From assembly GCF_051660745.1 (NCBI RefSeq), contig NZ_JBOFQF010000004.1, positions 1 through 64,000 on the forward strand: a stretch of 64,000 bases of DNA, written 5' to 3'. Of this stretch, positions 17,208-25,502 are shown piece by piece. Numbering within the stretch: position 1 is the first letter of the stretch; each line of letters starts with the position of its first letter. Origin of the DNA: Segniliparus sp051660745. GTDB lineage: Bacteria > Actinomycetota > Actinomycetes > Mycobacteriales > Mycobacteriaceae. Under the pieces are notes generated by a model. It saw only the letters and a list, made by a program, of their open reading frames with translations. It had not been told where the DNA came from and searched no databases. A program made the translations under genes and the position numbers.

Positions 17208-17805
17208 ACTGGCCGTCCGCGCCGGGGGTTGCGGAGCTGGCCGGGCTCGGCTCGACAGCCGGGGGGGACGCGGTCGGAGCGGGCGACGGCGAGCTCGTGT
17301 CGCTCGGGCGGCGCGGGCGCGACAGCGGGGCCTCGGACTCGCTCGGACCCTCCGAGGGCCTCGGCCTGGTCCTGCTTTCGGACGGGCTCGGCGTGCCGGA
17401 TGCGCTCTCCGAAGTCGACGGCGTCTCGGAGGTGGACGGTTTCGGGCGCTCGGAAGACCGTGGCGGCGCTGCGGTGGTCTGCGGCGGGTAGTACTGCTGC
17501 GTGGTCGGGACCTGTGCGGGGACCGTCCAGTTGCCGTCCGTGCCGAACACGGCATTCGTCGGTGGCGCCCACGGTTGCGCGGGGGGCTCGGGGGCGGGGA
17601 TCGGTTTCTTCGTCACGTCGAGGAGCACATAGAGGACGACGAGCAGAAGCGTGGACGTGCGCAGCCTGCCGTTGAAGAACGTCGCGGGCAGCCGCCGCTT
17701 CGCCGCCGCTTTGTCCTTCGCCGCCTGCGCGGCGACTTTCGGGAACTGCCAGCTCGGGGACCCTTCGACGTGCGGGGGCCTGCGCTTGTCGCTCTGCTCG
17801 GTCAT
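17125..17805 (-). CDS. Single-pass membrane protein with Ser/Pro/Thr-rich tail
   Basis: This encodes 226 residues. A basic cytoplasmic start of about 45 residues is followed by one membrane helix (STLLLVVLYVLL). After a short folded-looking stretch (PWAPPTNAVFGTDGNWTVP) the last 120 residues are almost only Ser, Pro, Thr, Ala and Glu, as in extracytoplasmic wall-spanning stalks. The ATG overlaps the mscS stop (ATGA). It could be an accessory to the channel. The low-complexity tail overlaps gtrA, so its end may be poorly conserved. Confidence 0.75.
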   Translation of the reverse strand: MTEQSDKRRPPHVEGSPSWQFPKVAAQAAKDKAAAKRRLPATFFNGRLRTSTLLLVVLYVLLDVTKKPIPAPEPPAQPWAPPTNAVFGTDGNWTVPAQVPTTQQYYPPQTTAAPPRSSERPKPSTSETPSTSESASGTPSPSESRTRPRPSEGPSESEAPLSRPRRPSDTSSPSPAPTASPPAVEPSPASSATPGADGQFTAAPPSPAGSQAPGRSPAAARGSSSL

Positions 17806-18779
17806 CGCACACGCTCCTGGGGCGCGGTGTCCTCTTCCGGGCGGGTCGGGCGGATGGCCTTCTTCGGCGCGTCCGGCGGCTGTTGCGGCCCGGGGCTCGA
17901 CATCGTCGCGATGCCCTCTTTGCGCAGCGCGGTCACGATCTTCGCGCGCAGTCTGCGGCTGAGGACGAATTGCTGGCCGGGCACGGAGTTCGCCACGATG
18001 CGCAGGTTGGCCCGGTCGAGCTCGATGCTCTCCACGCCGACGTAGACGGGCTCGCCGCGCAGGAGCGGGGCGAGGTTCGTGTCGTCTTTCGCAGTGCTGC
18101 AGATCTCGGCCAGCTTCTCGCGCAAGTGCCCGATATCGGTCCCGCTCGGGACGGGAATGTCCACAACGGCCTGCGACCAGTCCTTGGACATGTTGATGGA
18201 CTTCACGATCTGGCCGTTGGGGACGGTGAAGAGCTCGCCCTCGGTGGAGCGGACCTTGGTCACGCGCAAGGTCACCTCTTCCACAGTCCCGACCGGGTCG
18301 TAGTTCGTGCCGAGCACGGAGAGCTGGACCAGGTCGCCGATCCGGTACTGCTTCTCGGCGATGATGAAGAATCCGGAGAGGAGGTCTTGGACGATGCGCT
18401 GCGCGCCGAAGCCGAGGCCCGCGCCCGCCGCCGTCGCGGGGATGGTGAGCCCGGTGAGGTCGAATTCCAGCAGCTTGGCGATGCGCAGCCCGGCGAAGAA
18501 GTAGACGAGGACGGAGAGGACCCATGCGATGGTCGACGCGAGGGTCTCGCGCTGCCGCGAGCCTTCGCTGCGCAAGCTGAGCTGGCGTTCTTTGAAGCCG
18601 CCTCGGCCGAGGACCCCTGCCGCCCAGCGCAGCAGCCGCGTGATCAGAATCGCCGCGACGACGACCATGGCGATGCGGAAGCCCCGGGTGAGCATCCAGT
18701 CGCCCAGGCTCTGCACGCCGAATTTGGCCAGCCAGGCGGTCCATTCGCTGTAGGGAGAAGCGATGATGACGGCGCGCAC
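17802..18779 (-). CDS. Small-conductance mechanosensitive channel, MscS family
   Basis: This encodes 325 residues. Three membrane helices precede the pore helix and beta domain. The pore region GLTIPATAAGAGLGFGAQRIVQDLLSG is followed by GDLVQL and the FTVPNGQIVKSINMSKDW block typical of MscS. The channel opens under membrane tension and releases solutes during hypo-osmotic shock. The GTG start is supported by a TAAGCT hexamer 8 bases upstream and no ribosome site. The C-terminus is Pro/Glu-rich. It forms a two-gene unit with the Ser/Pro-rich protein. Confidence 0.92.
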   Translation of the reverse strand: MRAVIIASPYSEWTAWLAKFGVQSLGDWMLTRGFRIAMVVVAAILITRLLRWAAGVLGRGGFKERQLSLRSEGSRQRETLASTIAWVLSVLVYFFAGLRIAKLLEFDLTGLTIPATAAGAGLGFGAQRIVQDLLSGFFIIAEKQYRIGDLVQLSVLGTNYDPVGTVEEVTLRVTKVRSTEGELFTVPNGQIVKSINMSKDWSQAVVDIPVPSGTDIGHLREKLAEICSTAKDDTNLAPLLRGEPVYVGVESIELDRANLRIVANSVPGQQFVLSRRLRAKIVTALRKEGIATMSSPGPQQPPDAPKKAIRPTRPEEDTAPQERVR

Positions 18780-18787
18780 GTGTGTCG

Positions 18788-18793
18788 AGCTTA
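18788..18793 (-). promoter_or_regulatory. Leaderless -10 (TAAGCT) for the mscS-family gene
   Basis: TAAGCT on the minus strand stands 8 bases before the GTG at 18779; no Shine-Dalgarno intervenes. Confidence 0.65.
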
Positions 18794-18863
18794 GTCGAAG
18801 ACTCGGGTGGAGGCGGGCGCCTTCGCGAGGAGCGGCGGCGTGGGGGGATTGCCGGTCCGCCGG

Positions 18864-19805
18864 TCACCGCTCCCCGAAGCGCTCCTCGCGACCGATTCTG
18901 CGCAGCCGGACCCACTCGCGGAAACCCGGCAGGTCACGCCGGGTCACGAGGAAGAACCAGCCGAACCGGGCCCACTCCTGGGGCACGAGCTTCCGCATGC
19001 CGCGCTGGGCCTGCAGGTACCCACGGTTGCGGTATGTGTAGAAGCGTTTCGCCTCGTCGGAGGGGTATTGCGCGTGCATGGCCCCGCCGAGGATCGGCAG
19101 GAACTCGTCCGAGCCTTGCGGGTGCAAGTAGGAGGCCTTGAGGCAGGTCCCGAACGCGAGGCCGCTCGCCCCGAGCCTCCGGTGCACTTCGACCTCGTCG
19201 CCGCGCAAGAAAAGCCGCAGGTCCGGCACGCCGACCGCCGAGAACGCCTCGGATCGGAACAATGCGCCGTTGAAGAGCGAGGCGATCCCGGGGAGCAGCT
19301 CCGCGTCGCCCAGCTCGCGCCGCAGCCGCCGCCAGCGCAGGCCCCGGCGCAGCGGGAAGGCGAGGCGGTCGGGCTCGGCCTCGTCGACGACGACGGGGGA
19401 GACCTCGGCGAGCTGGTGGCGATTCGCGCAGCTCAAAAGCGAGGCGAGGGTGCCGGGGCCGTCGGGGCGGCCGTCGTCGTCTGCGAGCCAGACCCAATCG
19501 GCGCCTGCGGCGAGCGCGGTCAGAATGCCGAGCGCGAACCCGCCTGCCCCGCCGAGGTTGTGCTTGGAGCCGATGTAGCGGGCATGTGTCGCCGGGGTGT
19601 GCGGCCACAGGTCGGCGACGAGCGCGGCGACCTCGGGCTCGTCGCCGTTGTCGACGACCACCAGCCCTGCGAGCGGAACGGTCTGCTCCTTCAGCGCGAG
19701 CAAGGAGCGGCGCAGCGTCTGGGCGCGGCGGTGGGTGACGACGACTGCCCAGACGCGCGCTTGGCCTGTTGAGCCTGCGGGAGCCGGGCCTGCGGAAGAT
19801 GACAC
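18864..19805 (-). CDS. glfT1: Galactofuranosyltransferase GlfT1
   Basis: This encodes 313 residues. It is a GT2-family enzyme: VVVTHRR at the start, NLGGAGGFALG, and DWVWLADDDG as the metal/nucleotide site. Further blocks LLPGIASLFNGALF, GVPDLRLFLRGDEVE, PILGGAMHAQYP and RNRGY match my memory of M. tuberculosis Rv3782 closely. GlfT1 adds the first Galf residues to the decaprenyl-PP-GlcNAc-Rha acceptor, starting the galactan of the cell wall. The GTG at 19805 fits the conserved N-terminus. Upstream is a CAGAAT hexamer 8 bases away, a near-miss for the leaderless pattern. The essential GlfT2 partner is not here. Confidence 0.93.
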   Translation of the reverse strand: MSSSAGPAPAGSTGQARVWAVVVTHRRAQTLRRSLLALKEQTVPLAGLVVVDNGDEPEVAALVADLWPHTPATHARYIGSKHNLGGAGGFALGILTALAAGADWVWLADDDGRPDGPGTLASLLSCANRHQLAEVSPVVVDEAEPDRLAFPLRRGLRWRRLRRELGDAELLPGIASLFNGALFRSEAFSAVGVPDLRLFLRGDEVEVHRRLGASGLAFGTCLKASYLHPQGSDEFLPILGGAMHAQYPSDEAKRFYTYRNRGYLQAQRGMRKLVPQEWARFGWFFLVTRRDLPGFREWVRLRRIGREERFGER

Positions 19806-19836
19806 GGCAGACCATTCTGCTGGACGCGCCTGCGGG

Positions 19837-19842
19837 TATGAT
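19837..19842 (+). promoter_or_regulatory. -10 hexamer (TATGAT) upstream of the antitoxin-like gene
   Basis: TATGAT is a strong -10. Six bases later an in-frame GTG (19849) could start a 19-residue longer leaderless form of the antitoxin-like protein; the conserved ATG at 19906 would otherwise have a leader of about 58 bases. Confidence 0.55.
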
Positions 19843-19905
19843 CGAGGAGTGCCCGGACGCGCTCTGCGAACCCGGGATCGGAAACGCGAGAGAGCGAGAA
19901 GCGCC

Positions 19906-20088
19906 ATGGCTGAATTCTTCGACAAGGTGAAGAGCTTCATCAAGAAGGACCCCTCCAAGGTCGGGCAGGCCATCGACAAGGCGGCCGATTTCGTCGACAA
20001 GAAGACCGAGGGCAAGTACTCTGCCGCGGTCGACAAGGTCCAGGATGTCGCCAAGAAGGCGGCGGACAAGGCTGTCGAGGGCGAGTAG
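19906..20088 (+). CDS. MT0933-like antitoxin-family protein
   Basis: This encodes 60 residues: MAEFF-DKVKSF, then Lys/Asp/Ala-rich amphipathic helices ending DKAVEGE. The composition and DKV-K-AADKA pattern match the small MT0933/Rv0909 antitoxin family. No toxin-like gene adjoins it; the next gene is a DCC-family thioredoxin-like protein 5 bp downstream. Many such proteins occur as orphans in actinobacteria, so an antitoxin role is not proven. The ribosome site is weak, and an in-frame GTG at 19849 is an alternative start. Confidence 0.7.
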   Translation: MAEFFDKVKSFIKKDPSKVGQAIDKAADFVDKKTEGKYSAAVDKVQDVAKKAADKAVEGE

Positions 20089-20093
20089 TCGCC

Positions 20094-20471
20094 ATGTCGG
20101 GGGAGTTGGAGGTGCTCTTCGACGCGGACTGCGGCTTCTGCCAGCGCAGCGTCGCCGTCTTGAAGAAGCTGGACCGCGGCGGCCGCCTGACGTTCACGGC
20201 GTTGCAGACTCCGGGCGCGCCCGGGCGGTTCGGGATCGGCTTGGACCAGGCGTACGAGCAGCTGTGGGCGTTGGACCGCTCCGGAAGGCGCGCGGGCGGC
20301 GCGCACGCGGTCGCCTCCGCCGCCGACGCCGCGCTGGGGACCAGGGTTTTGGGGCGCGCGCTTCGCGTCCGTCCGCTCGGGCGGGTCGCGGAGCGCGCCT
20401 ACCGCTGGGTGGCGGGCCATCGGTATATGCTGCCCGGATCCACTGCCGCCTGCGCAGTTCAGCCGCGCTGA
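20094..20471 (+). CDS. DCC-family (DUF393) thiol oxidoreductase-like protein
   Basis: This encodes 125 residues. It begins with a strand, then FDADCGFC (CxxC-like, residues 9-16) followed by a helix, the defining DxDCxxC of the DCC/DUF393 family, and ends in a YRWVAGHR helix common in the family. A thiol-disulfide role is inferred from the thioredoxin-like motif. It lies 5 bp after the antitoxin-like gene and is probably co-transcribed. Confidence 0.8.
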   Translation: MSGELEVLFDADCGFCQRSVAVLKKLDRGGRLTFTALQTPGAPGRFGIGLDQAYEQLWALDRSGRRAGGAHAVASAADAALGTRVLGRALRVRPLGRVAERAYRWVAGHRYMLPGSTAACAVQPR

Positions 20472-20472
20472 T

Positions 20473-20502
20473 TTGACCGGATCGCCCCGACGCCGCTACC
20501 AT
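20473..20502 (+). promoter_or_regulatory. Promoter of the rplM-rpsI-glmM operon
   Basis: TTGACC at 20473-20478 and TACCAT at 20497-20502 are 18 bases apart. Transcription would start near 20509, leaving a leader of about 105 bases before rplM, room for ribosomal-protein feedback control. Nothing else is seen in 20503-20600. Confidence 0.65.
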
Positions 20503-20613
20503 GGTCGATCGGTGTTGCGGACCTCGTGCGCCCTCGACCAGTCAGAGCGGCTGGCCCAGAGGCGGGGGTTCTGCCGAAAGACATATAAACCGTTTGAGAC
20601 CCGAGGTGTTCCT

Positions 20614-21057
20614 TTGTCCACGTACAGCCCGAAGGCTGCTGAACTGAACCATCAGTGGCATGTCATCGACGCGACCGATGTCGTGCTCGGCCGCCTGGCC
20701 GTCACCGCCGCCACCCTGCTGCGCGGCAAGCACAAGCCGACGTTCGCGCCGCACCTCGACAACGGCGACTTCGTCGTCATCGTGAACGCCGAGAAGGTCG
20801 CCCTCACCGGGAACAAGCGCGCCGACAAGCTGGTCCACCGGCACTCCGGCCACCCCGGCGGTCTGAAGACCCGCACCATCGGCCAGCTCCTCGAGAGCGA
20901 CCCGCGTCGCGTCGTCGAGAAGGCCGTGAAGGGCATGATCCCGCGCAACAAGCTCGGCCGCGCCGTGGAGCGCAAACTCAAGGTGTACGCGGGCCCGGAG
21001 CATCCGCACCAGGCCCAGCAGCCCGTGCCGTACACGATCACCCAGGTGTCGCAGTGA
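20614..21057 (+). CDS. rplM: 50S ribosomal protein L13
   Basis: This encodes 147 residues, exactly the mycobacterial length. The signature blocks VVLGRLAV, LLRGKHKPTFAP, RHSGHPGGLK and KVYAGPEHPHQAQQP are present. L13 is an early-assembly protein of the large subunit. The start is a TTG (leading STYSPK, like the mycobacterial STY/PTYAPK start) with GAGG 7 bases before it. The frame is open further upstream to 20473, but that part overlaps the promoter and is not conserved. Confidence 0.96.
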   Translation: MSTYSPKAAELNHQWHVIDATDVVLGRLAVTAATLLRGKHKPTFAPHLDNGDFVVIVNAEKVALTGNKRADKLVHRHSGHPGGLKTRTIGQLLESDPRRVVEKAVKGMIPRNKLGRAVERKLKVYAGPEHPHQAQQPVPYTITQVSQ

Positions 21058-21587
21058 GCGAGGAGCAAGAGACAGTGACCGAGGAATACCTGACCGAAGA
21101 GGAAGAGTCGACGCTCGACGCCCTGGAGTCCGCCCACAGCGAGGCGGGCGACGGCGAGGAAGGCGCGCCGGCTCGGGAGAAAGCCCCGCTGCGCGACTTC
21201 GTCGAGGAGATCATCACCGTGGGACGGCGCAAAGAGGCCGTTGTCCGGCTTCGGCTCTCCCTCGGCACCGGCAAGTTCACCCTGAACGGCCGCAGCCTTG
21301 AGAACTACTTCCCGAACCGGGTGCACCAGCAGCTGGTGAAGTCCCCGCTGGTGCTCGCCGAGCGCGAGGGCTCGGTCGACGTCCGCGCCACGCTGCACGG
21401 CGGCGGCATCTCCGGCCAGGCGGGCGCGCTGCGCCTCGCCCTCTCCCGCGCGTTGATGGTGGCCAGCCCCGAGGATCGTCCGACCCTCAAGCGCGCGGGC
21501 TTCTTGACCCGCGACGCGCGTGCCACCGAGCGCAAGAAGTACGGCCTGAAGAAAGCCCGGAAAGCTCCGCAGTACTCGAAGCGTTGA
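21054..21587 (+). CDS. rpsI: 30S ribosomal protein S9 with acidic N-terminal extension
   Basis: This encodes 177 residues. The S9 core begins near residue 57 (ITVGRRKEAVVRLRL) and ends with the canonical KKARKAPQYSKR tail that reaches the P-site tRNA. The first 50 residues are very acidic (TEEEESTLDALES and similar), longer than the usual actinobacterial extension. The GTG overlaps the rplM stop (GTGA), so translation is coupled. Confidence 0.95.
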   Translation: MSEEQETVTEEYLTEEEESTLDALESAHSEAGDGEEGAPAREKAPLRDFVEEIITVGRRKEAVVRLRLSLGTGKFTLNGRSLENYFPNRVHQQLVKSPLVLAEREGSVDVRATLHGGGISGQAGALRLALSRALMVASPEDRPTLKRAGFLTRDARATERKKYGLKKARKAPQYSKR

Positions 21588-21603
21588 GCTTCGCTGTCTT
21601 CTC

Positions 21604-22965
21604 ATGACAACACTGTTCGGAACCGACGGTGTTCGCGGTGTCGCGAACACCGAGCTCACTCCCGAGCTGGCGTTGACTTTGGGATTCACGGCTGGACTGC
21701 GGCTCCGTGGCGAGTCGGGCACTGCCGTGGTCGGTCGCGACCCCAGAGTCTCCGGGGCCATGCTCGAAGCCGCGGTCTGCGCGGGTCTCGCGAGCGCTGG
21801 CGTCAGCGTCCTCCGCGTTGGCGTGCTGCCGACCCCTGCCGTCTCGTGGCTCGTCAAAGAGCTCGGGGCCGATCTGGGCGTGATGATCTCGGCTTCGCAC
21901 AACCCGATGCCGGACAACGGCCTCAAGTTCTTCGGCGCAGGCGGCGGCAAGCTCGACACGGAGACCGAGCACTTGTTGTCCGCCGACGTCTCGCGGGTGC
22001 GCAAAGGCGGCAAAGCGAGCTGGGGCTGGGGCGAAGGGGAACGGCCCACCGGCGCGGGAGTCGGCGATCTCACCGATTTCGTTGACGGCGCGGCGCGTTA
22101 TTTGACCCGTTTCACGCCGATCACCCCGAACGCCGAAGGGCTGCGGGTGGTCGTCGACTGCGCGAACGGCGCGACTTCCCGGCTCGCGGCGCAGGTGTAC
22201 GAGGCGACCGGGGCCGAAGTCATCATGCTCAACGCCGAGCCGGACGGGCTCAACATCAACGACCGATGCGGCTCCACCCACCTCGACGTCCTGCGCGCCG
22301 CAGTGCTGGAGGAGGGCGCCGACCTCGGTCTCGCCCACGACGGGGACGGCGACCGCTGCCTCGCGGTGGCAGGGGACGGCGACGTGGTGGACGGCGACGC
22401 CATCATGGCGATCCTGGCGCTCGGCCTGCACGAGCAGGGCCTGTTGCGCCACAGCAAGCTCGTCGTGACGGTGATGAGCAATCTCGGCCTGCACGTCGCG
22501 ATGCGGCAGGCGGGCATCGAGCTCGAAGTCACGCCGGTCGGGGACCGGCATGTGACGGACGCGCTGCGCGAGGGCGGATACTCCCTCGGCGGCGAGCAGT
22601 CCGGGCATGTGGTGCTGCCGGACATGGGCGAGTCCGGTGACGGCATGGTCACCGGCCTGCGGTTGATCTCTCGGCTCGTGGAGACGAAGAAAAGCCTCGC
22701 CGAGCTCGCGTCTGTCGTCCAGGTGTACCCGCAAGTGCTGGTCAACGTCCCCGTGGTCGACAAGCTCGCCGCCGCGGGCGACGCGGCGGTGCTCGCCGCG
22801 GTGTCCGCCGCGCAAGAGCGCCTCGGCGACAACGGGCGCGTGCTCCTTCGCCCCTCTGGCACCGAGCAGCTGGTCCGTGTCATGGTGGAGGCCGAGTCGG
22901 CGCTCTCCGCGCACGAAGTGGCCGAGCAAGTGGCCCATCTCGTCCGCGCCACCAACCTGAAGTAG
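21604..22965 (+). CDS. glmM: Phosphoglucosamine mutase
   Basis: This encodes 453 residues. It converts glucosamine-6-phosphate to glucosamine-1-phosphate for UDP-GlcNAc and peptidoglycan synthesis. FGTDGVRG starts the protein, the active serine is S98 in ISASHNP, the metal loop is DGDGDR, and GEQSGH and RPSGTE are in place. It lies 16 bp after rpsI in the order conserved in mycobacteria. glmS, the preceding pathway step, is 5 kb downstream with its own promoter. Confidence 0.96.
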   Translation: MTTLFGTDGVRGVANTELTPELALTLGFTAGLRLRGESGTAVVGRDPRVSGAMLEAAVCAGLASAGVSVLRVGVLPTPAVSWLVKELGADLGVMISASHNPMPDNGLKFFGAGGGKLDTETEHLLSADVSRVRKGGKASWGWGEGERPTGAGVGDLTDFVDGAARYLTRFTPITPNAEGLRVVVDCANGATSRLAAQVYEATGAEVIMLNAEPDGLNINDRCGSTHLDVLRAAVLEEGADLGLAHDGDGDRCLAVAGDGDVVDGDAIMAILALGLHEQGLLRHSKLVVTVMSNLGLHVAMRQAGIELEVTPVGDRHVTDALREGGYSLGGEQSGHVVLPDMGESGDGMVTGLRLISRLVETKKSLAELASVVQVYPQVLVNVPVVDKLAAAGDAAVLAAVSAAQERLGDNGRVLLRPSGTEQLVRVMVEAESALSAHEVAEQVAHLVRATNLK

Positions 22966-23387
22966 GGCACGCAGTCCAAATCGCGATCTGCGGCGTTGTC
23001 GGCCGTGGGGGGGCGTACCGCGCTCGTCCCTCGCTTTTTCGTACGCCACGCGGCCTTCCGCCGCGCATCTCGCCGATTTGGCTCGGCGTGGGCGTGAGGG
23101 GGCGCCGTATCTCTTGCCGGGCGTGTGGGCCGGTGTTACTCTCATCGCAACGCGCGTCGACGTGGGCCTTCCCGCTCCCGGGGCAGCGCGGTTTTGCGAT
23201 AAAAGACGGACTTGAGCTGCGAAGAGAAGTATTCGCGCAGTTTTCTTGGGATGAAGTTGTCCACAGGAGCAGTGGAACAAATATTCGGTGGAACCGCAGA
23301 GGGCTTTGAAACGTCGAACATAGCAGAACCACAACTTCTCATGGCGATAAGACAATTTTTCCCAACGACAAGAAGGGGGCGAGAGCC
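22966..23387 (+). other. Relatively AT-rich 420-bp leader/spacer before the ESX substrate cluster
   Basis: From about 23170 the sequence is clearly less GC-rich than the surroundings, with A/T runs at 23195, 23275 and 23352-23360. A GAAGGGGGC ribosome site precedes the TTG at 23388. A TACTCT hexamer near 23135 and TTGTCC near 23260 are weak promoter candidates. No gene is seen; a long 5' leader or regulator-binding region is plausible. Confidence 0.4.
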
Positions 23388-23735
23388 TTGGCGAAAATGC
23401 AACCGGCGGAAGTGCGCCGCATTGGCTCCGAGCTGCAGGGCGACGGGAATCAGGTCGGAAGGATCGGGACGGATGTCGTCACTGCGGGAAATCTCCTGGT
23501 CTCGGCGCTGAGCGGCACGCCCGTCGCCGGGCAGGCGCAGGGGATCGCCTCCGGCTTCGACCAGCTTGAGGAGTCGTTGAACAAATACCACGACTACCTC
23601 GCCGCGTACGGGCAGTCGTTGATCAGCGCCGCCGCGTCCTACGAGAAGGTCGACGAGCACCACGGCCACGCGTTCGCCTCGGTCAACAACAAGATCGACC
23701 AAGCGGACGCGCCGCTGCGCGGTTACCAGGGCTGA
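23388..23735 (+). CDS. EspC/WXG100-like small ESX substrate
   Basis: This encodes 115 residues, predicted helical throughout. Near residues 83-92 SYEKVDEHHG fits the YxxxD/E export signal. There is no W-x-G in the middle, so it is closer to the EspC type than to EsxA/B. The TTG start (MAKMQPAEV) has AAGGGGGC at proper distance; an ATG at 23397 is an alternative. It leads a three-gene cluster with a large Gly-rich substrate and a charged protein. No ESX core gene is nearby. Confidence 0.75.
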   Translation: MAKMQPAEVRRIGSELQGDGNQVGRIGTDVVTAGNLLVSALSGTPVAGQAQGIASGFDQLEESLNKYHDYLAAYGQSLISAAASYEKVDEHHGHAFASVNNKIDQADAPLRGYQG

Positions 23736-23762
23736 CCGGCGCGGGACGAAGGGAAGACGATC

Positions 23763-25493
23763 ATGACTGCTCCGTCGACGGGGAGAGAACTTATTCAGAG
23801 CCAGACCGTGGCGCAGGGGCTGGAAGCGGTCGACCAGGTGCGCGCGGGCGCTCCCGCGATGGCCTCGGTGGGGGTTCCCGTGCATGTGGGCCTGTCCGGC
23901 GCGGACTTGCAGCGCAAGTACGACCAGTGGGACCCGTTGAGCCTGCAGCGGCTCAGCGGGGCGGCAGACCTTTTGAACAACACAAGGACGAGGCTCGAGG
24001 AGCTTCGCGCGCACGCGGACTCGACCGCCGGGCAGCTCTCCGGCGTGTGGCCGGACCAAGCGGGCCAGGCGGCGTACGGGAACTACCAGCAGGCAGCGGC
24101 CCGCGCCCAGGCCGATCTGGTGAAGGTCGGGCAGTTCTCCCGTGCGCTCGGCGCGTACCAGGGCTCGCTCACCGAATATCTGACCGAGCTGCACAAGCAA
24201 GCCGACGTTATTTTCTCCAACCTGGTGGGCAGCCTCGGCCAGTACCGGACCACGGGCGCGATCGTCCAGGCGGTGCAGCAGATCCAAAAGCTGATCGACC
24301 AGCGGCCCGCGCCGCAGAACGCGCAAAGCGTGGTCGACGCGCTGCGCCAGCAGTTGCAGAACCAGGTGGCCGTCCCGACCGAATGGGCGGTGACGCAGTT
24401 CCAGCAGCTGCTCGCCCTGGTCGAGCAGCAGGCCGGGGCCGCGACCGAGCTTTTGGCCAACACGCTGCAAGGCGTCGACACAAGCCCGTACAAAGTTCCC
24501 GAGTTCCCGATCACCTGCGAGCCGGACCACCCCGACGACTGCGGCTGCGAGGACAAGAAGCAGCAGGGCGACGGCGCGGCCGCCGCGGCGAGCGGAGCCG
24601 CAGTGCCCGCTGCCGCCTCTGCGGCAGCCGCGACCGCTCCGGCCTCGTCTGGCACGGGCGGTGGTTCCGGCGGCGGCACGGGCGGTGGATCAGGGGGAGG
24701 CTCCGCAGGCGGCTCCGACTCGGGCTCCGGCGGCGGCTCGTCTGGCAAGGGCGGCGGCTCGGGCGGCGGCTCTGGTTCGGGCGACGGCAAAGGCTCGGGC
24801 GGCGGCAAGGGCGACGACAGCGGTAAAGGCGGCGGCGAAGGCAAGGGGCCGGATCTGAGCTTCATCAGCGATATCGCCAAATCCATCGGCGACATCATCG
24901 GCAAGGGCGTCGAGGCGGCGGGCCAGCTCGGCTCGGGCATCGCGGGCGCGGTCGGCTCGGGCCTTGGCGCGGTCGGCACCGCGCTCGGCGGGACGGACTT
25001 CTCGAAGCTCGCGGGCGACGACTCGAAGAAGGGGACCGACGCGGCAGCGGACGCCGACAGCACGGACGAAGCCGAGTCCACGTCCGCTGACGACTCCGCC
25101 GACACAGGCGACGCGGGCGACACCGAGGCCGGCCTCGCAGGCGAGGCGGGCCTCACGGGCGAGGCGGGCCTCGACGGGACGCTCGACACCCCCGTCGGCT
25201 CGGTGGGATTGTCGGCGGACGGCGCGGTGGCCCTCCAGGACGGCGGCGCCGTGGTGGCGCAGTCGAGCGGTGGCCCGTACTTGGAGGGATCTGTCCCGGC
25301 GGGAGCCGTCGGCCATGCCGAGCCCGCCGCCGCTGTCCCGGCGACGCAAGGGAGCCATGGCGAGTTCGAGGTCGAGTCCAACGAGCTGAAGGTGCCTGCT
25401 CCTGCGGAGGAGCAGGCCTCGGCGCCGCAGGTCTGCGCCGTTCCCGCGACAACGCCGATTTCCGCCGTCCCGAGCGCGATCCCGAGTTTCTGA
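23763..25493 (+). CDS. Large putative ESX substrate with Gly/Ser-rich linker
   Basis: This encodes 576 residues. Residues 1-235 are helical with a WDPLSLQRL start and an LSGVWPDQAGQAAYGNYQQ block resembling the W-x-G region of long WXG/PPE-like substrates. A short Cys cluster (CEPDHPDDCGC) follows at about 260. Then comes an Ala-rich part, about 70 residues of Gly/Ser repeats (positions about 300-365), a Gly/Ala helix (SFISDIAKSIGDIIGKGVEAAG) of membrane-inserting appearance, an acidic Asp/Glu/Ala repeat region with three EAGL units, and a Pro/Ala-rich end. It has no signal peptide. The upstream EspC-like protein is the likely partner. Function unknown; pore or surface filament roles are only guesses. 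Confidence 0.75.
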   Translation: MTAPSTGRELIQSQTVAQGLEAVDQVRAGAPAMASVGVPVHVGLSGADLQRKYDQWDPLSLQRLSGAADLLNNTRTRLEELRAHADSTAGQLSGVWPDQAGQAAYGNYQQAAARAQADLVKVGQFSRALGAYQGSLTEYLTELHKQADVIFSNLVGSLGQYRTTGAIVQAVQQIQKLIDQRPAPQNAQSVVDALRQQLQNQVAVPTEWAVTQFQQLLALVEQQAGAATELLANTLQGVDTSPYKVPEFPITCEPDHPDDCGCEDKKQQGDGAAAAASGAAVPAAASAAAATAPASSGTGGGSGGGTGGGSGGGSAGGSDSGSGGGSSGKGGGSGGGSGSGDGKGSGGGKGDDSGKGGGEGKGPDLSFISDIAKSIGDIIGKGVEAAGQLGSGIAGAVGSGLGAVGTALGGTDFSKLAGDDSKKGTDAAADADSTDEAESTSADDSADTGDAGDTEAGLAGEAGLTGEAGLDGTLDTPVGSVGLSADGAVALQDGGAVVAQSSGGPYLEGSVPAGAVGHAEPAAAVPATQGSHGEFEVESNELKVPAPAEEQASAPQVCAVPATTPISAVPSAIPSF

Positions 25494-25502
25494 GCCAAGG
25501 CC

